Shown here: positions 54,560-63,909 of the stretch, one piece after another
Layout: every line of letters starts with the position of its first letter
Numbering within the stretch: the stretch's first letter is position 1
Assembly: GCF_025376885.1 (NCBI RefSeq)
Contig: NZ_JAHUBR010000002.1
Coordinates: 210,279-274,278, forward strand
Direction of reading: 5' to 3'
Length of the DNA stretch: 64,000 nt
From: Pseudoruegeria sp. SHC-113
GTDB lineage: Bacteria; Pseudomonadota; Alphaproteobacteria; Rhodobacterales; Rhodobacteraceae
Position numbers and translations under genes: made by a program
The notes under the pieces: generated by a model
Database searches by the model: none
Told to the model about the DNA's origin: nothing
Seen by the model: the letters and a program-made list of their open reading frames with translations, nothing else

Positions 54560-55417
54560 CTACCCCATCGTTTCTTTCAGGGTGCGGCCGGTGAGCCGCA
54601 GCATGCCCCAGACGATCACCGAAGAGAGCACCAGCAGCATGAAGCCGAAGGCCGCGCCCAGCTCCCAGTTGGAGCGCACGATGAACTGGTTGTAGATCAT
54701 CTCGGTGAACCAGAGGCTGTCTTTCCCGCCGAGCATCGTCGGCGTCAGGTAGTTGCCGAGCGAGAGCATGAAGACCACGATACAGCCGGCCACGATGCCG
54801 GGCATGGCGTGGGGGATGATGATCTCCCGCAGCACGGAGAGCCCGCTGCCGCCCAGATCGTAGCCCGCCTCGATCACGCTATCATCAAGGCTTTCCAGCG
54901 TGGTGACGAGCGGCACCACCATGAAAAGCATCGACGTGTAAACAAGCCCCACCATCATCGTGGCGTCAGTGTAGAGCAGCTCCACCGGCTGATCGGCCAG
55001 CCCGACCCATTGCAGCAGGTTCGAGATGATGCCGGTTTCGCGCAGCAGGATCATCCAGCCGAAGGTGCGTACCAGTTCGGAGACGTAGAAGGGGATCAGG
55101 CAGAGCATGAACAGGATCTGCTGCAGCCGCCCCTTGGCCATCTTGGCGATGTAATAGGCCACCGGAAAGGCGATCAGCAGCGTGATCACCGTGGCCAGCA
55201 CCGACATCACCGCCGTGCGCGCGAAGGTGCGCAGGTAGAGCGGCTCTGTCAGGGCCTTCTCATATTGCACGAAGCTGCGTTCATAGACGCCGAAGCTGAT
55301 CCGCTCGCGCAACGACAGCAGCAGCATGTCAATATGCGGAATGATGATCAGCAGGCCCAGCCACAGCACGAGCGGCGTGAGCAACAGGAGAAACGCGATG
55401 CGGGACTGGTTGCGCAT
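54560..55417 (-). CDS. Polyamine-type ABC transporter permease PotB
   Basis: 285 residues with six membrane segments and the coupling loop ESLDDSVIEAGYDLGGSGLSVLR near residue 170. Its ATG shares one base with the potA stop codon, so translation is coupled. Partner of PotC in the membrane. Confidence 0.9.
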   Translation of the reverse strand: MRNQSRIAFLLLLTPLVLWLGLLIIIPHIDMLLLSLRERISFGVYERSFVQYEKALTEPLYLRTFARTAVMSVLATVITLLIAFPVAYYIAKMAKGRLQQILFMLCLIPFYVSELVRTFGWMILLRETGIISNLLQWVGLADQPVELLYTDATMMVGLVYTSMLFMVVPLVTTLESLDDSVIEAGYDLGGSGLSVLREIIIPHAMPGIVAGCIVVFMLSLGNYLTPTMLGGKDSLWFTEMIYNQFIVRSNWELGAAFGFMLLVLSSVIVWGMLRLTGRTLKETMG

Positions 55418-56502
55418 CAGGTGGCTCCGAAACAGGTGGCCTGATCCGCGCCCCAGCCGATGTGCACGGTATCGCCGCGCTTGAGGCTGGCAAACTCGCC
55501 CGATTGCGGCAGGGTGACTTCCAGCGTCTCGCCCACACCGTCCTGCACCAGCACGCGCGAGGCCGCGCCGTTGAACAGCAGGCTGGTGACGGTGCCCTGC
55601 AGGCGGTTGTCGAATTGCGAAAGCGCCTCGGCGGAGGCCGCAAGGCGGATCGCCTCGGGGCGCACGAAGATCTCGGCCGGCGCGCCTTCGGACAGCCCGG
55701 CGCCCGCGGCGCGCATGGCAAGGCCGCTGTCGGTGCGCAGTTGCAGCGTGCCGGCCTCGGAGCGTTCGACGCGCCCCTTCCAGCGGTTGCTCTCGCCGAT
55801 GAAGCCCGCCACGAAAGCGGTTTCGGGGCGGTAATAGAGATCCTGCCCGGTGCCGACCTGCTCAAACCGCCCGGCGTTCATCACCGCGATCTGGTCAGAC
55901 ATCACCAGCGCCTCGGATTGATCGTGGGTGATGTAAACGAAGGTCGTGTCAAAGGCCGCCTGCAGCGCCTTCAGCTCCACCTTCATATGCTCGCGCAGCT
56001 TCAGATCGAGCGCGCCGAGGGGTTCGTCCAGCAGCAGCACATCCGGCTCCAGCACCATGCAGCGGGCAATCGCCACGCGCTGCTTCTGGCCACCGGAAAG
56101 CTCATCGACCTTACGCCCCCCGATGCCCGGCAGGCCAATGCGCTCCAGCGCCTCATCCACCTTCCGGGCAATCTCGGGTTTGGCCATGCCCCGGCGGCGC
56201 AACCCGTAGCCGATGTTCTCGGCAATCGTCATCATAGGAAACAGCGCCAGATGCTGGAACACCATGTTCACCGGGCGCTTGTTGGGCGGGGTATCGAGCA
56301 CCGAGCCACCCTTGATCCGGATATCGCCCGAGGTGGGCTCCAGAAAGCCCGCGATCATGCGCATGATCGTCGTCTTGCCGCAGCCCGAGGGCCCGAGGAT
56401 CGAAAAGAAGCTCCCCGGCGGCACCGAGAAAGAGACGTTATCAACAGCCGTCGTTTCACCAAACCGCTTCACGAGGTCGGCGCATTCCAGATCAGGAGTC
56501 AT
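55417..56502 (-). CDS. Polyamine-type ABC transporter ATP-binding protein PotA
   Basis: 361 residues from ATG 56502. Walker A GPSGCGKTT near residue 37, signature LSGGQKQRVAIARCM near 133, Walker B LLLDEPLGALD near 155, H-loop ITHDQSEA, and a C-terminal TOBE-type regulatory domain (about 240-355). Powers the PotBC channel. The gap to potD contains a hairpin. Confidence 0.92.
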   Translation of the reverse strand: MTPDLECADLVKRFGETTAVDNVSFSVPPGSFFSILGPSGCGKTTIMRMIAGFLEPTSGDIRIKGGSVLDTPPNKRPVNMVFQHLALFPMMTIAENIGYGLRRRGMAKPEIARKVDEALERIGLPGIGGRKVDELSGGQKQRVAIARCMVLEPDVLLLDEPLGALDLKLREHMKVELKALQAAFDTTFVYITHDQSEALVMSDQIAVMNAGRFEQVGTGQDLYYRPETAFVAGFIGESNRWKGRVERSEAGTLQLRTDSGLAMRAAGAGLSEGAPAEIFVRPEAIRLAASAEALSQFDNRLQGTVTSLLFNGAASRVLVQDGVGETLEVTLPQSGEFASLKRGDTVHIGWGADQATCFGAT

Positions 56503-56519
56503 GGGTCTTCCGTTGTGTG

Positions 56520-56545
56520 GGGCGGCCCCCGAAAGGGAGCCGCCC
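56520..56545 (-). repeat. GC-rich hairpin between the PotD-type gene and potA
   Basis: Arms GGGCGGCTCCC and GGGGGCCGCCC on the minus strand (56545-56535 and 56530-56520) pair over 11 positions with one mismatch around a TTTC loop. No T tract follows. Located 16 bases beyond the stop of the substrate-binding-protein gene. Confidence 0.7.
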
Positions 56546-56561
56546 GTAGGCATCACTTGGT

Positions 56562-57623
56562 TCAGTTGGCGGCCTGAACGCGGTCCAGCACTTCGCCTTC
56601 GATGGCTTCAAGGCCAGCCGGAACCGGCGGATACCACTTGATGTTGTCGATGGCTTCCTGCGGGAAGCTGGCCTGATACTTGGCTTTCAGGCTGTCCTCG
56701 GCAAACTCGTCAGCGCCAGCGGAGGCGGTGAAGTTGCCAGCCGCCGCCGTGATCATCGCCGCGATCTCGGGCTGCATCACGAAGTTGATCCACGCGTAGG
56801 CCGCATCATCGGCCTGCCCCTTGGCGGGGAGCACGAAGGTGTCGATCCAGCCCAGAGCGCCCGAGGCCGGGGCCACGAAGGTGATGTCGGCGTTGTCGTC
56901 GTTGAGCTTCCAGCCGCCGGTGTCCCAGGCCATGGAGGCCACCACTTCGCCGGAGCGCACGAGGTTCATCAGCTCATCGCCGCCACCCCAGTAGGTTTTG
57001 ACGTTGGCCTTGCACTCGGTGAGCTTGGCTTCGACCTTGCCCATAATTTCCTTGTACTTCGCCTCGTCGCCATAGGCGGCGAAGGGATCTTCGCCCATGG
57101 CGAAGGCAAAGCCGATCAGCGTCGGGCGTTTCAGGCGGTAGGAGACCTTACCAGCCACTTCCGGCGCGCAGAGATCGGTGTAATCCTTCACCACGTCGCC
57201 AGCCATGGCGGTGTTCATCACCAGCCCCGAAGTACCCCAGACGTGCGGCACGCCGTACACATCACCGCCCACGGTGGTGTTGGCCATCGTGGCTTTCAGC
57301 ATCGACGGGATGAAGAGATCCTGATCCAGCTTGGACACATCGATGGGCTTGTAGATGCCGAACTCCATTTGCGGGCCCATGATGCGGTCTTGCGAGGGCT
57401 GCGCCAGATCGAAGCCGCCACCGCCGGTGGCGCGCAGTTTGGCGATCATCTCTTCGTTGTTGGATTTGGTCACCTCGACGGTGTGGCCGGTTTTCTCTTC
57501 GAACATCGCCACCACGTCGTCGGGCGCGTAACCGCCCCAGGTGAGCAGGCGCAGGGTGTCGGCTTGGGCCACGGAAACGAGGCCCGCCAGCATGGTGCCG
57601 GCCAGCAGGAATGTCTTGGTCAT
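56562..57623 (-). CDS. Polyamine-type ABC transporter substrate-binding protein (PotD family)
   Basis: 353 residues from ATG 57623. Signal peptide to about residue 21 (AQA-DT). The mature N-terminus LRLLTWGGYAPDDVVAMFEEKTG is the hallmark of the PotD/PotF group, with central MAWDTGGW and a C-terminal YPPVPAGLEAIEGEVLD. The ligand could be a polyamine or a related compound. First gene of the four-gene transporter operon; the regulator gene upstream is IclR type. Confidence 0.88.
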   Translation of the reverse strand: MTKTFLLAGTMLAGLVSVAQADTLRLLTWGGYAPDDVVAMFEEKTGHTVEVTKSNNEEMIAKLRATGGGGFDLAQPSQDRIMGPQMEFGIYKPIDVSKLDQDLFIPSMLKATMANTTVGGDVYGVPHVWGTSGLVMNTAMAGDVVKDYTDLCAPEVAGKVSYRLKRPTLIGFAFAMGEDPFAAYGDEAKYKEIMGKVEAKLTECKANVKTYWGGGDELMNLVRSGEVVASMAWDTGGWKLNDDNADITFVAPASGALGWIDTFVLPAKGQADDAAYAWINFVMQPEIAAMITAAAGNFTASAGADEFAEDSLKAKYQASFPQEAIDNIKWYPPVPAGLEAIEGEVLDRVQAAN

Positions 57624-57782
57624 GGGGAATCCTCTCTGTTGTCTTTTTGAAATTGCCACCAACATGCGCGTTTCCGACCAAACGGTCAAATTCTCTTTCA
57701 GCGCGCAAGGGGCTCTTTTTCATGCAACCATGACGGCTGCATGACAGTTGAGCCGGTCGAGGCAAAGACTACGCCTGCCTAG

Positions 57783-57880
57783 AGCGTTTCAGATAAAACA
57801 TGAATCGCTTCTTCGCTGCCTCTCCCTTCGGTCGAACGCGAAAAGCGATGCAGATTGTGTCAGGTTGAACCCGAAACGCT
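57783..57880. repeat. Nested inverted-repeat intergenic element
   Basis: Outer arms AGCGTTTC (57783-57790) and GAAACGCT (57873-57880) and inner arms ATCGCTT (57814-57820) and AAGCGAT (57843-57849) allow a 98-base element to fold. It ends one base before the IclR stop codon. It resembles the GCGTTTC-type intergenic repeats seen in many alphaproteobacteria (family impression, not checked). Confidence 0.55.
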
Positions 57881-58657
57881 TCAGATCAAACGGGCCATCT
57901 GTTCGGCCGCGTCTTGAAGTGGCGCGAGGTTATCCACGAGGCTCGCCACCGAATGGCGCTGAGTGGGCGCGTGGATGGAGAGCGTCGTCAGCAGCCGGCC
58001 TTCGTCGTCCCGGATCGGCACCGCCACGGCCACCATGCCCGCCATGAACTCCTGATCATCCGTCGCGTAGCCGCGCTTGCTGATGGCGGCCAGATCGGCC
58101 AGCAACCGGGCCTCGTCCTGAATGGAATGTTCGGTATGGGCTTGCAGATCCAGCCATTTCAACAGCCGCGCCAGCTTGTCGGAGCGCAGCGAGGAGAGAT
58201 ACATCTTGCCGCTGGCGGTGCAGTGAAACGGCACCTGCGTGCCGATGGGCAGTTGGATGCGCAGGGGCCAATGGGTTTCCACCCGGTCCAGATAAACCAT
58301 GCCCGAGCGCCCCGGCGCGGCGAGGTTGCAGGTCTCGCCCACGGTGGTGGCCAGATGGCGCATGATGAACAGCCGTTCCGTCCGGATCCGCTGCGACGAC
58401 AGCGTGTTGGACGCGAGCTTGCGCATCCGGTGGCCCGGCCCGAAGGAGCGGCCATCGGCATCGCGTTGCAGAAAGCCCTGCTCCTCCGCCGTGGCCAGCA
58501 GCCGGTGCATTGTCGCCTTGGGCAGATCCAGCGCCTCGGCCAGTGCGGCAGGCGCGACCGGCGTGCCCTGCCGGGCCACCTCCTCGAGCAGGAGCAGGAG
58601 CCGCACGTTCGGCGGGACCTGCCCTTTTGCGTCGGGGGAAGTGGCGTCTTCCGGCAT
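57881..58657 (-). CDS. IclR family transcriptional regulator
   Basis: 258 residues. N-terminal winged helix (about 15-75, EALDLPKATMHRLLATAEEQGFL) and a C-terminal IclR effector domain with GTQVPFHCTASGKMYLS near residue 138 and KRGYATDDQEFMAGMVAVAVPI near 193. Directly downstream of the TRAP genes (10-base gap from dctM), so probably cotranscribed with and controlling the TRAP/GMC unit. Confidence 0.92.
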   Translation of the reverse strand: MPEDATSPDAKGQVPPNVRLLLLLEEVARQGTPVAPAALAEALDLPKATMHRLLATAEEQGFLQRDADGRSFGPGHRMRKLASNTLSSQRIRTERLFIMRHLATTVGETCNLAAPGRSGMVYLDRVETHWPLRIQLPIGTQVPFHCTASGKMYLSSLRSDKLARLLKWLDLQAHTEHSIQDEARLLADLAAISKRGYATDDQEFMAGMVAVAVPIRDDEGRLLTTLSIHAPTQRHSVASLVDNLAPLQDAAEQMARLI

Positions 58658-58667
58658 ATGTCACGTC

Positions 58668-60026
58668 CTATCTGTTTGGCAGCAGCGCTAGTGCAAGCTC
58701 CGGGGTCAGGGCAACCAGCACCCAGACACTGATCAGCGCGATGAGATAGGGCACGGTATAGCGCAGCAATTTGAAATAGGGCACTCCCGTTACGCCGGAT
58801 GCGACATAGAGGTTAAGGCCGTAGGGCGGCGTGATGAATCCGATCGACGCGCCGACGAGGAAGATCACCGAGAAGTGGATCGGATCCACCCCCACATCCG
58901 CCGCAATCGGAGCAAGGATCGGGGCGAGGATGATCGTCACCGGCAGGGATTCCAGCACCATGCCGGAGAAGAAGACGATGATCATCGCGGTGAAGAGCAC
59001 CGCGTAATAGCCGCCCATGGAGGTGACGAAATCACCGATCACCTGCTGGGCCCCCAAGAGCGACAGGATCTGCTGCATCACCACCGATACCGCGATCAGC
59101 GGTGCGAGGATGCCGGTGATTTCGGCGGAGCGCATGGTGATGCCGGGGATCTGGAACAGGGTGAAGCCTTCCACCACCAGCTGTTCGGCATAGCTCTTCT
59201 CTTCCCATGTCTTGTCCTGCCGCAGGCGCAGGGCGCGGGTGATCACGTAGGAGACAAGCCCGGCGATGATGCAAAAGCCCACTGTCACGCCCGCGGCTTC
59301 CGTGGGGGAGAACTTGCCGGTGTAGATGCCCCAGAGCACCAGGCCGATGGCGAAGAAGCCGAGCCAAGCGCCGAAGGCGGTTTTCAGCACGCGGTTGAGT
59401 TGCAGCGGGATCAGGTAGCCCCAGCCATTGATCCGGCAGATGATCCAGCAGGCCACCTGCATGCCGATCACCATCAGCGCGCCGGGCACGATGCCCGCCA
59501 CGAAGAGATCGGAGATCGGCAGGTTCATCAGGAAGCCGTAGACGATGAAGATGATCGATGGCGGGATGATGATGCCCACGGTGCCGCCGGCCGCCGCCGT
59601 GGCGGCCGAGAAGCGCTCGTCATAGCCGCCCTTCACCATTTCCGGGTGCAGCATCGAGCCGATGGTGGCCGTGGTGGCGGAGTTGGAGCCGGAGATGGCG
59701 GCAAACAGCCCGCAGGCTCCGAGGCTCGCCATCGCCAGCCCGCCCCGCAGCCAGCCGAGGCAGGCATAGGCGAAATCCGACAGCCTGCGCGCGATGCCGG
59801 ATTTGTTGATCAGGTCGCCCGTCAGGATGAACAGCGGCATCGCCAGCAGCGCGAAGCCCTTGTTGAACACGTTCAGAAGCTCCGCGCCCATGTTGTCGAG
59901 GGTGAGGCCGAGCACGAAGGAGCAGCCCACCACCCAATAGGCGATCACCAGAAACACTGGCACGCCCAGCATGAACAGGAAGGTGACCCCGACCGAGATC
60001 AGCGTAACGAGGGTGCTATCGGCCAT
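58668..60026 (-). CDS. TRAP transporter large permease DctM
   Basis: 452 residues from ATG 60026, which overlaps the DctQ stop by one base. About twelve hydrophobic segments. Signatures ALLAMPLFILTGDLINKSGIA (near 60), GGTVGIIIPPSIIFIVYG (near 147) and the last-helix region GFITPPYGLNLYVASG. Normal size, unlike the enlarged DctM at 26549. Confidence 0.92.
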   Translation of the reverse strand: MADSTLVTLISVGVTFLFMLGVPVFLVIAYWVVGCSFVLGLTLDNMGAELLNVFNKGFALLAMPLFILTGDLINKSGIARRLSDFAYACLGWLRGGLAMASLGACGLFAAISGSNSATTATIGSMLHPEMVKGGYDERFSAATAAAGGTVGIIIPPSIIFIVYGFLMNLPISDLFVAGIVPGALMVIGMQVACWIICRINGWGYLIPLQLNRVLKTAFGAWLGFFAIGLVLWGIYTGKFSPTEAAGVTVGFCIIAGLVSYVITRALRLRQDKTWEEKSYAEQLVVEGFTLFQIPGITMRSAEITGILAPLIAVSVVMQQILSLLGAQQVIGDFVTSMGGYYAVLFTAMIIVFFSGMVLESLPVTIILAPILAPIAADVGVDPIHFSVIFLVGASIGFITPPYGLNLYVASGVTGVPYFKLLRYTVPYLIALISVWVLVALTPELALALLPNR

Positions 60027-60688
60027 CACACATCCCCCCCGATCACGGCCTGCTTCAGCAGCGGCTCACCGGAGCGCCAGTTGGCGATGTCCTCGCGGAT
60101 GTTCTCGATCGCCCGCGCCGCCATCAGCAGAGCGGCCACCGGGGCAGTGATGAGGAACCACCAGAGCATCGTGTTGTCGGTGCCAAGCACGATGGCGAAG
60201 TTCGAGGCCGACAGCGCGGCCTGCCGGGCAGTTGTGACAAAGAGGATCACGGCAAAGCCGAACCAGAGCGCCGCATCCATCCAGAGGCAGGCAAACTGCG
60301 CCCCGCGCGGCATGGCGGTGCGGATTTCGGAGAAGCTCAGATGGGTGCGTTTACGGATGTTAAACGCCGCCCCGAACCATGCCATGACCATGAACAGCAG
60401 CGGCGGGATTGTCGTGGACCACGGCTGCTGGTTGGAAAAGACGAAGCGGTCCACCACGCCCCAGAAGATGATGAAAGCGATGGCGAGGTAGCAGGTAACC
60501 ATCACCGAGCGCTCCAGCAGCGTTTCAATGATCGGCACATGCTCGTAGATCAGCGCCACCAGATAGCCCCCGATCAGGAGCGTGACCGCCCCGAGCCACC
60601 ACGCCGCATCGCTGCGCAGGGCAGAACGGATCTCGAAACTGTCTCCCGACATCAGCGCCGAGACAATCGCGCTTGCATCAGACCACAT
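60026..60688 (-). CDS. TRAP transporter small permease DctQ
   Basis: 220 residues with four to five hydrophobic segments. The conserved DctQ stretch is VVDRFVFSNQQPWSTTIPPLLFMVMAW, here cited by its key residues Arg, Phe and Trp at about 85-110. Couples DctP to DctM. Preceded by a strong intercistronic terminator after dctP. Confidence 0.86.
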   Translation of the reverse strand: MWSDASAIVSALMSGDSFEIRSALRSDAAWWLGAVTLLIGGYLVALIYEHVPIIETLLERSVMVTCYLAIAFIIFWGVVDRFVFSNQQPWSTTIPPLLFMVMAWFGAAFNIRKRTHLSFSEIRTAMPRGAQFACLWMDAALWFGFAVILFVTTARQAALSASNFAIVLGTDNTMLWWFLITAPVAALLMAARAIENIREDIANWRSGEPLLKQAVIGGDV

Positions 60689-60744
60689 TGGCCCCTTCCT
60701 CCCATCTGAAAACGCCTCTGCCGGTTTCTTGCTGCCCGTGAGGC

Positions 60745-60776
60745 AAAAGGCCGGCCCTCCCGCGGGAAGGCCGGCC
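60745..60776 (-). terminator. Intercistronic terminator/attenuator between dctP and dctQ (second TRAP system)
   Basis: On the minus strand GGCCGGCCTTCCC (60776-60764) and GGGAGGGCCGGCC (60761-60749) pair over 13 positions with one G-U, followed by TTTT (60748-60745). It lies 23 bases beyond the dctP stop, the same position as in the first TRAP operon. Confidence 0.85.
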
Positions 60777-60799
60777 CATCGCGAAAACCCTTTGCGGGA

Positions 60800-62029
60800 T
60801 TACCCTTTCCACCAGCGGCGCGGCTCGACATTCTCTGCAAGGGTGATGTCGTGCTGGCGCACCGTGTCGTAGATCTCCTGGTAGGTGTCGATGCCACCGG
60901 CCCAGCCGTTGAGGCGCTCGCGCCACTCTTCCCAGAGCTGCGGCTGGAACTCCGGCGAGCACATTTCCTCGGCCTTGCGGATCTCCGCATCCGACAGCGA
61001 GGCCACACGCACGTTGTTCTGGGCGAAGATCGTGTTGGGCATCTGCGGGTTGGAGAAGCCCACGGTGTTCACCAGCGCAGCCTCGTTGGCGGCCTGCACA
61101 TGCACCTGCGTCAGGTAGGCGGCTTCCATCACCGCATCCTGCAGCTGGCCGTCCAGCTTGTCGAAGCTCGCCGCGTTCATCGCCGTGTGCTCGGTGCCGC
61201 AGAAGAAGCGCAGATCCACACATTGGCTGACCACCGGCGACATGTTGGCATAGGCCACGGCGGAGGCCCATGTTTCGGCCCCGTCGATCAGGCCCTGCTT
61301 GAGGCCGTCGAGCGTCTCTTCCCAGGCCACCGGCACCGGGTTCAGGTTGAGCGCGTTCATCGCGATGCGGCCAAGCTGGGTGCCCGTCACACGGTTCTTC
61401 GTGCCGGCAAGCTGGTCGATCGAGGTGACGGTTTCCTTGTCCTGCCAGGCAAGGCCCAGCTGGATTCCACGCAGCTCTGCATGGGTGAAAAGGAACTTCA
61501 GCCCGTGGCGCTTTTCGAAGGGATCACGCAGGATGCGCTGGGATTCCGGCGAGTACATGAAATAGTACTGATCCGCGCGGGAGCGGAACATATAGGCGTA
61601 ATCCAGAACGTTCAGATAGGGCGCGCCACCGGCAGAGTTCTGCGTTGAGGCGGCGTAGAAATCGACGATCCCCTGCTGGGCTTTCTCCACGCAGGAGAGC
61701 TGGCCGCAGATCTGGTTGTTGCCGATGAACTCGATGCGGATCTCGCCGTCGGTGCGCTCTTCGAGGTCGCGCGCGAACTCAAGGCAACCGGCGCGCTCGA
61801 TCAGCAGGTTTTGCGGGTTGAAGCCCGCCGCGCCGAACTTCATTTCGAACTTCGCGGGCTTTGCGTAGCGCTTGTTGTAGGTCGATTCGGCGGCCCGTGC
61901 GAGATTTGCCGCTGTCATCACACCGCCGAAGGTCCCTGCGGCCATAAGCGTAGAGCTCATCCCGTAAGTCCCTGCAATCTTGAAGAAGTCGCGCCGCGAC
62001 ACCCCCTTGATGCGATCATAGACTCCCAT
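60800..62029 (-). CDS. TRAP transporter substrate-binding protein DctP, Tat-exported
   Basis: 409 residues. The N-terminus carries a twin-arginine signal (SRRDFFKIAG, residues 11-20) and a hydrophobic stretch to about residue 46, so it is exported folded. DctP fold with FAAGFNPQN-like GAAGFNPQNLLIERAG, CGQLSCVEKAQQGIVDFY and the Arg region TKNRVTGTQLGRI near 210. First gene of a TRAP operon that is divergent from a GMC oxidoreductase gene. Ligand unknown. Confidence 0.9.
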   Translation of the reverse strand: MGVYDRIKGVSRRDFFKIAGTYGMSSTLMAAGTFGGVMTAANLARAAESTYNKRYAKPAKFEMKFGAAGFNPQNLLIERAGCLEFARDLEERTDGEIRIEFIGNNQICGQLSCVEKAQQGIVDFYAASTQNSAGGAPYLNVLDYAYMFRSRADQYYFMYSPESQRILRDPFEKRHGLKFLFTHAELRGIQLGLAWQDKETVTSIDQLAGTKNRVTGTQLGRIAMNALNLNPVPVAWEETLDGLKQGLIDGAETWASAVAYANMSPVVSQCVDLRFFCGTEHTAMNAASFDKLDGQLQDAVMEAAYLTQVHVQAANEAALVNTVGFSNPQMPNTIFAQNNVRVASLSDAEIRKAEEMCSPEFQPQLWEEWRERLNGWAGGIDTYQEIYDTVRQHDITLAENVEPRRWWKG

Positions 62030-62137
62030 TGCATATCCTCCCGTTTTTGCAATTTTTGGTACTTATGATTTCAAAAAACGCTAGACCAGTATTTGCGTTT
62101 TGCCTAGTCTTTTTGCAAATCGGTGAGGACCTGGGCG

Positions 62138-63730
62138 TTGGAAGCAGATTTTGTGATCGTAGGAGCGGGCTCTGCCGGCTGCGTTCTGGCCAACCGCCTG
62201 AGCGCGGATCCGCAGACGAGGGTCGTGCTGCTGGAGGCCGGCGGGCGCGATACCAACCCGTGGATCCACATCCCCGTTGGCTACTTCAAAACCATGCACA
62301 ACCCGGCGCTTGACTGGTGCTACAAGACAGAGCCCGATCCCGGCCTGAACGGCCGCTCGATCGACTGGCCACGTGGCAAGGTGCTGGGCGGATCGTCGTC
62401 GCTGAACGGGCTGCTCTACGTCCGTGGCCAGCCCGAGGACTACGACCGCTGGGCGCAGATGGGCAACGCGGGCTGGGCGTGGGATGATGTGCTGCCGCTG
62501 TTTCGCCGGGCCGAGAACAACGAACGCGGCGCGGATGCGTTTCACGGGGCCGAGGGGCCGCTATCTGTCTCCGACATGCGCATCAAACGGGCGATCTGTG
62601 ACGCCTGGGTGGAGGCCGCACAGGCGGCGGGCTACCCGTTCAACCCCGATTACAACGGCGCGACGCAGGAAGGCGTGGGTTATTTCCAGCTCACCACCCG
62701 CAACGGGCGGCGCTGCAGTTCGGCGGTGGCCTATCTGAACCCGGTCAAGAAACGGCCCAACCTGCAGATCATCACACGGGCGATGGTGACCCGCGTCACG
62801 CTGGACGGCAAACGCGCCACCGGCGTGCGCTACTTGGACGCCAGCGGCACCGAGGTCACGCTCAAGGCGCGCCGCGAGGTGATCCTCTCGGGCGGGGCAA
62901 TCAATTCTCCGCAAATCCTGATGCTCTCGGGCATCGGCACCCCTGAACACCTGCAGGCCAATGGTATCACGCCGGAACACGCGCTGCCTGGTGTGGGCCA
63001 GAACCTGCAGGATCACCTGCAGGCGCGGCTAGTGTTCAAGTGCAACGAGCCGACGCTGAACGACGAGGTCCGCTCGCTGGTCAATCAGGCCCGCATCGCG
63101 CTGCGCTATGCCGTGTCGCGCAGCGGGCCGATGACCATGGCCGCGAGCCTTGCCACGGGCTTCCTGAAAACCCGGCCCGATCTGGCCACGCCCGATATTC
63201 AGTTCCACGTGCAGCCTTGGTCCGCCGACAGCCCCGGCGAAGGCGTGCATCCTTTCTCGGCCTTCACCATGTCCGTCTGCCAGCTGCGCCCGGAAAGCCG
63301 GGGCTATCTGGAGCTCAAGGGCCCTGACCCGCGCCAGCCGGTGCGGATCGTGCCGCGCTACCTGTCCACACCGACGGACTGCCGCACCATCGTCGAAGGC
63401 GTCCGCATCGCCCGCACCATCGCGCGGCACACGCCGCTTGCGGGGAAGATCTCCGAAGAGTTCCGGCCAACGTCGGCGTTGGAGATGGAGGACGACAAGG
63501 GCACGCTCGACTGGGCGCGCAACAATTCGGTGTCGATCTACCACCCCACGGGCACCTGCAAGATGGGCGAAGGCGAGGGCGCGGTGGTCGACAGCCAGCT
63601 GCGGGTGCATGGGCTCACCGGGCTGCGCGTGGCCGATTGCGCCATCATGCCCGAGATCGTTTCGGGCAATACCAACGCTCCTGCGATCATGATCGGCGAG
63701 AAGGCGAGCGATCTTATCTTGGGGCCGTAG
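62138..63730 (+). CDS. GMC family FAD-dependent oxidoreductase (choline/alcohol dehydrogenase-like)
   Basis: 530 residues from TTG 62138, chosen because GTGAGGA lies eight bases upstream; GTG 62123 is the alternative but itself overlaps that ribosome site. FAD motif [17 protein letters not shown] at residues 4-20, GMC signature 1 region [19 protein letters not shown] near 78, signature 2 [17 protein letters not shown] near 253, and catalytic His residues in [10 protein letters not shown] near 468 and the C-terminal [14 protein letters not shown]. Oxidises an alcohol, probably the one imported by the divergent TRAP system. Confidence 0.9.
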   Translation: MEADFVIVGAGSAGCVLANRLSADPQTRVVLLEAGGRDTNPWIHIPVGYFKTMHNPALDWCYKTEPDPGLNGRSIDWPRGKVLGGSSSLNGLLYVRGQPEDYDRWAQMGNAGWAWDDVLPLFRRAENNERGADAFHGAEGPLSVSDMRIKRAICDAWVEAAQAAGYPFNPDYNGATQEGVGYFQLTTRNGRRCSSAVAYLNPVKKRPNLQIITRAMVTRVTLDGKRATGVRYLDASGTEVTLKARREVILSGGAINSPQILMLSGIGTPEHLQANGITPEHALPGVGQNLQDHLQARLVFKCNEPTLNDEVRSLVNQARIALRYAVSRSGPMTMAASLATGFLKTRPDLATPDIQFHVQPWSADSPGEGVHPFSAFTMSVCQLRPESRGYLELKGPDPRQPVRIVPRYLSTPTDCRTIVEGVRIARTIARHTPLAGKISEEFRPTSALEMEDDKGTLDWARNNSVSIYHPTGTCKMGEGEGAVVDSQLRVHGLTGLRVADCAIMPEIVSGNTNAPAIMIGEKASDLILGP

Positions 63731-63734
63731 AACC

Positions 63735-63758
63735 AAAAAAGCCGCCCCTTTGGGCGGC
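63735..63758 (-). terminator. Terminator of the rrn/tRNA-fMet transcript
   Basis: On the minus strand GCCGCCC (63758-63752), loop AAAG, GGGCGGC (63747-63741) and then TTTTTT (63740-63735). It closes the rRNA operon after tRNA-fMet. The same stem could also act for the convergent GMC gene, whose stop is only ten bases away, although no T tract exists on that strand. Confidence 0.9.
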
Positions 63759-63766
63759 TGAATGTT

Positions 63767-63843
<77 letters not shown>

Positions 63844-63909
63844 CCAGAGTGATCTGTTTTGATCACGAGGTGCATTTGTATCGTATTGAGAGTTTAAGGC
63901 TTTTTATTA

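Noticed and set aside
58875..60491. 538-codon plus-strand frame opposite the TRAP permease genes
   Set aside because: Antisense image of hydrophobic membrane proteins, giving a His/Asp/Gln-rich sequence with no domain.
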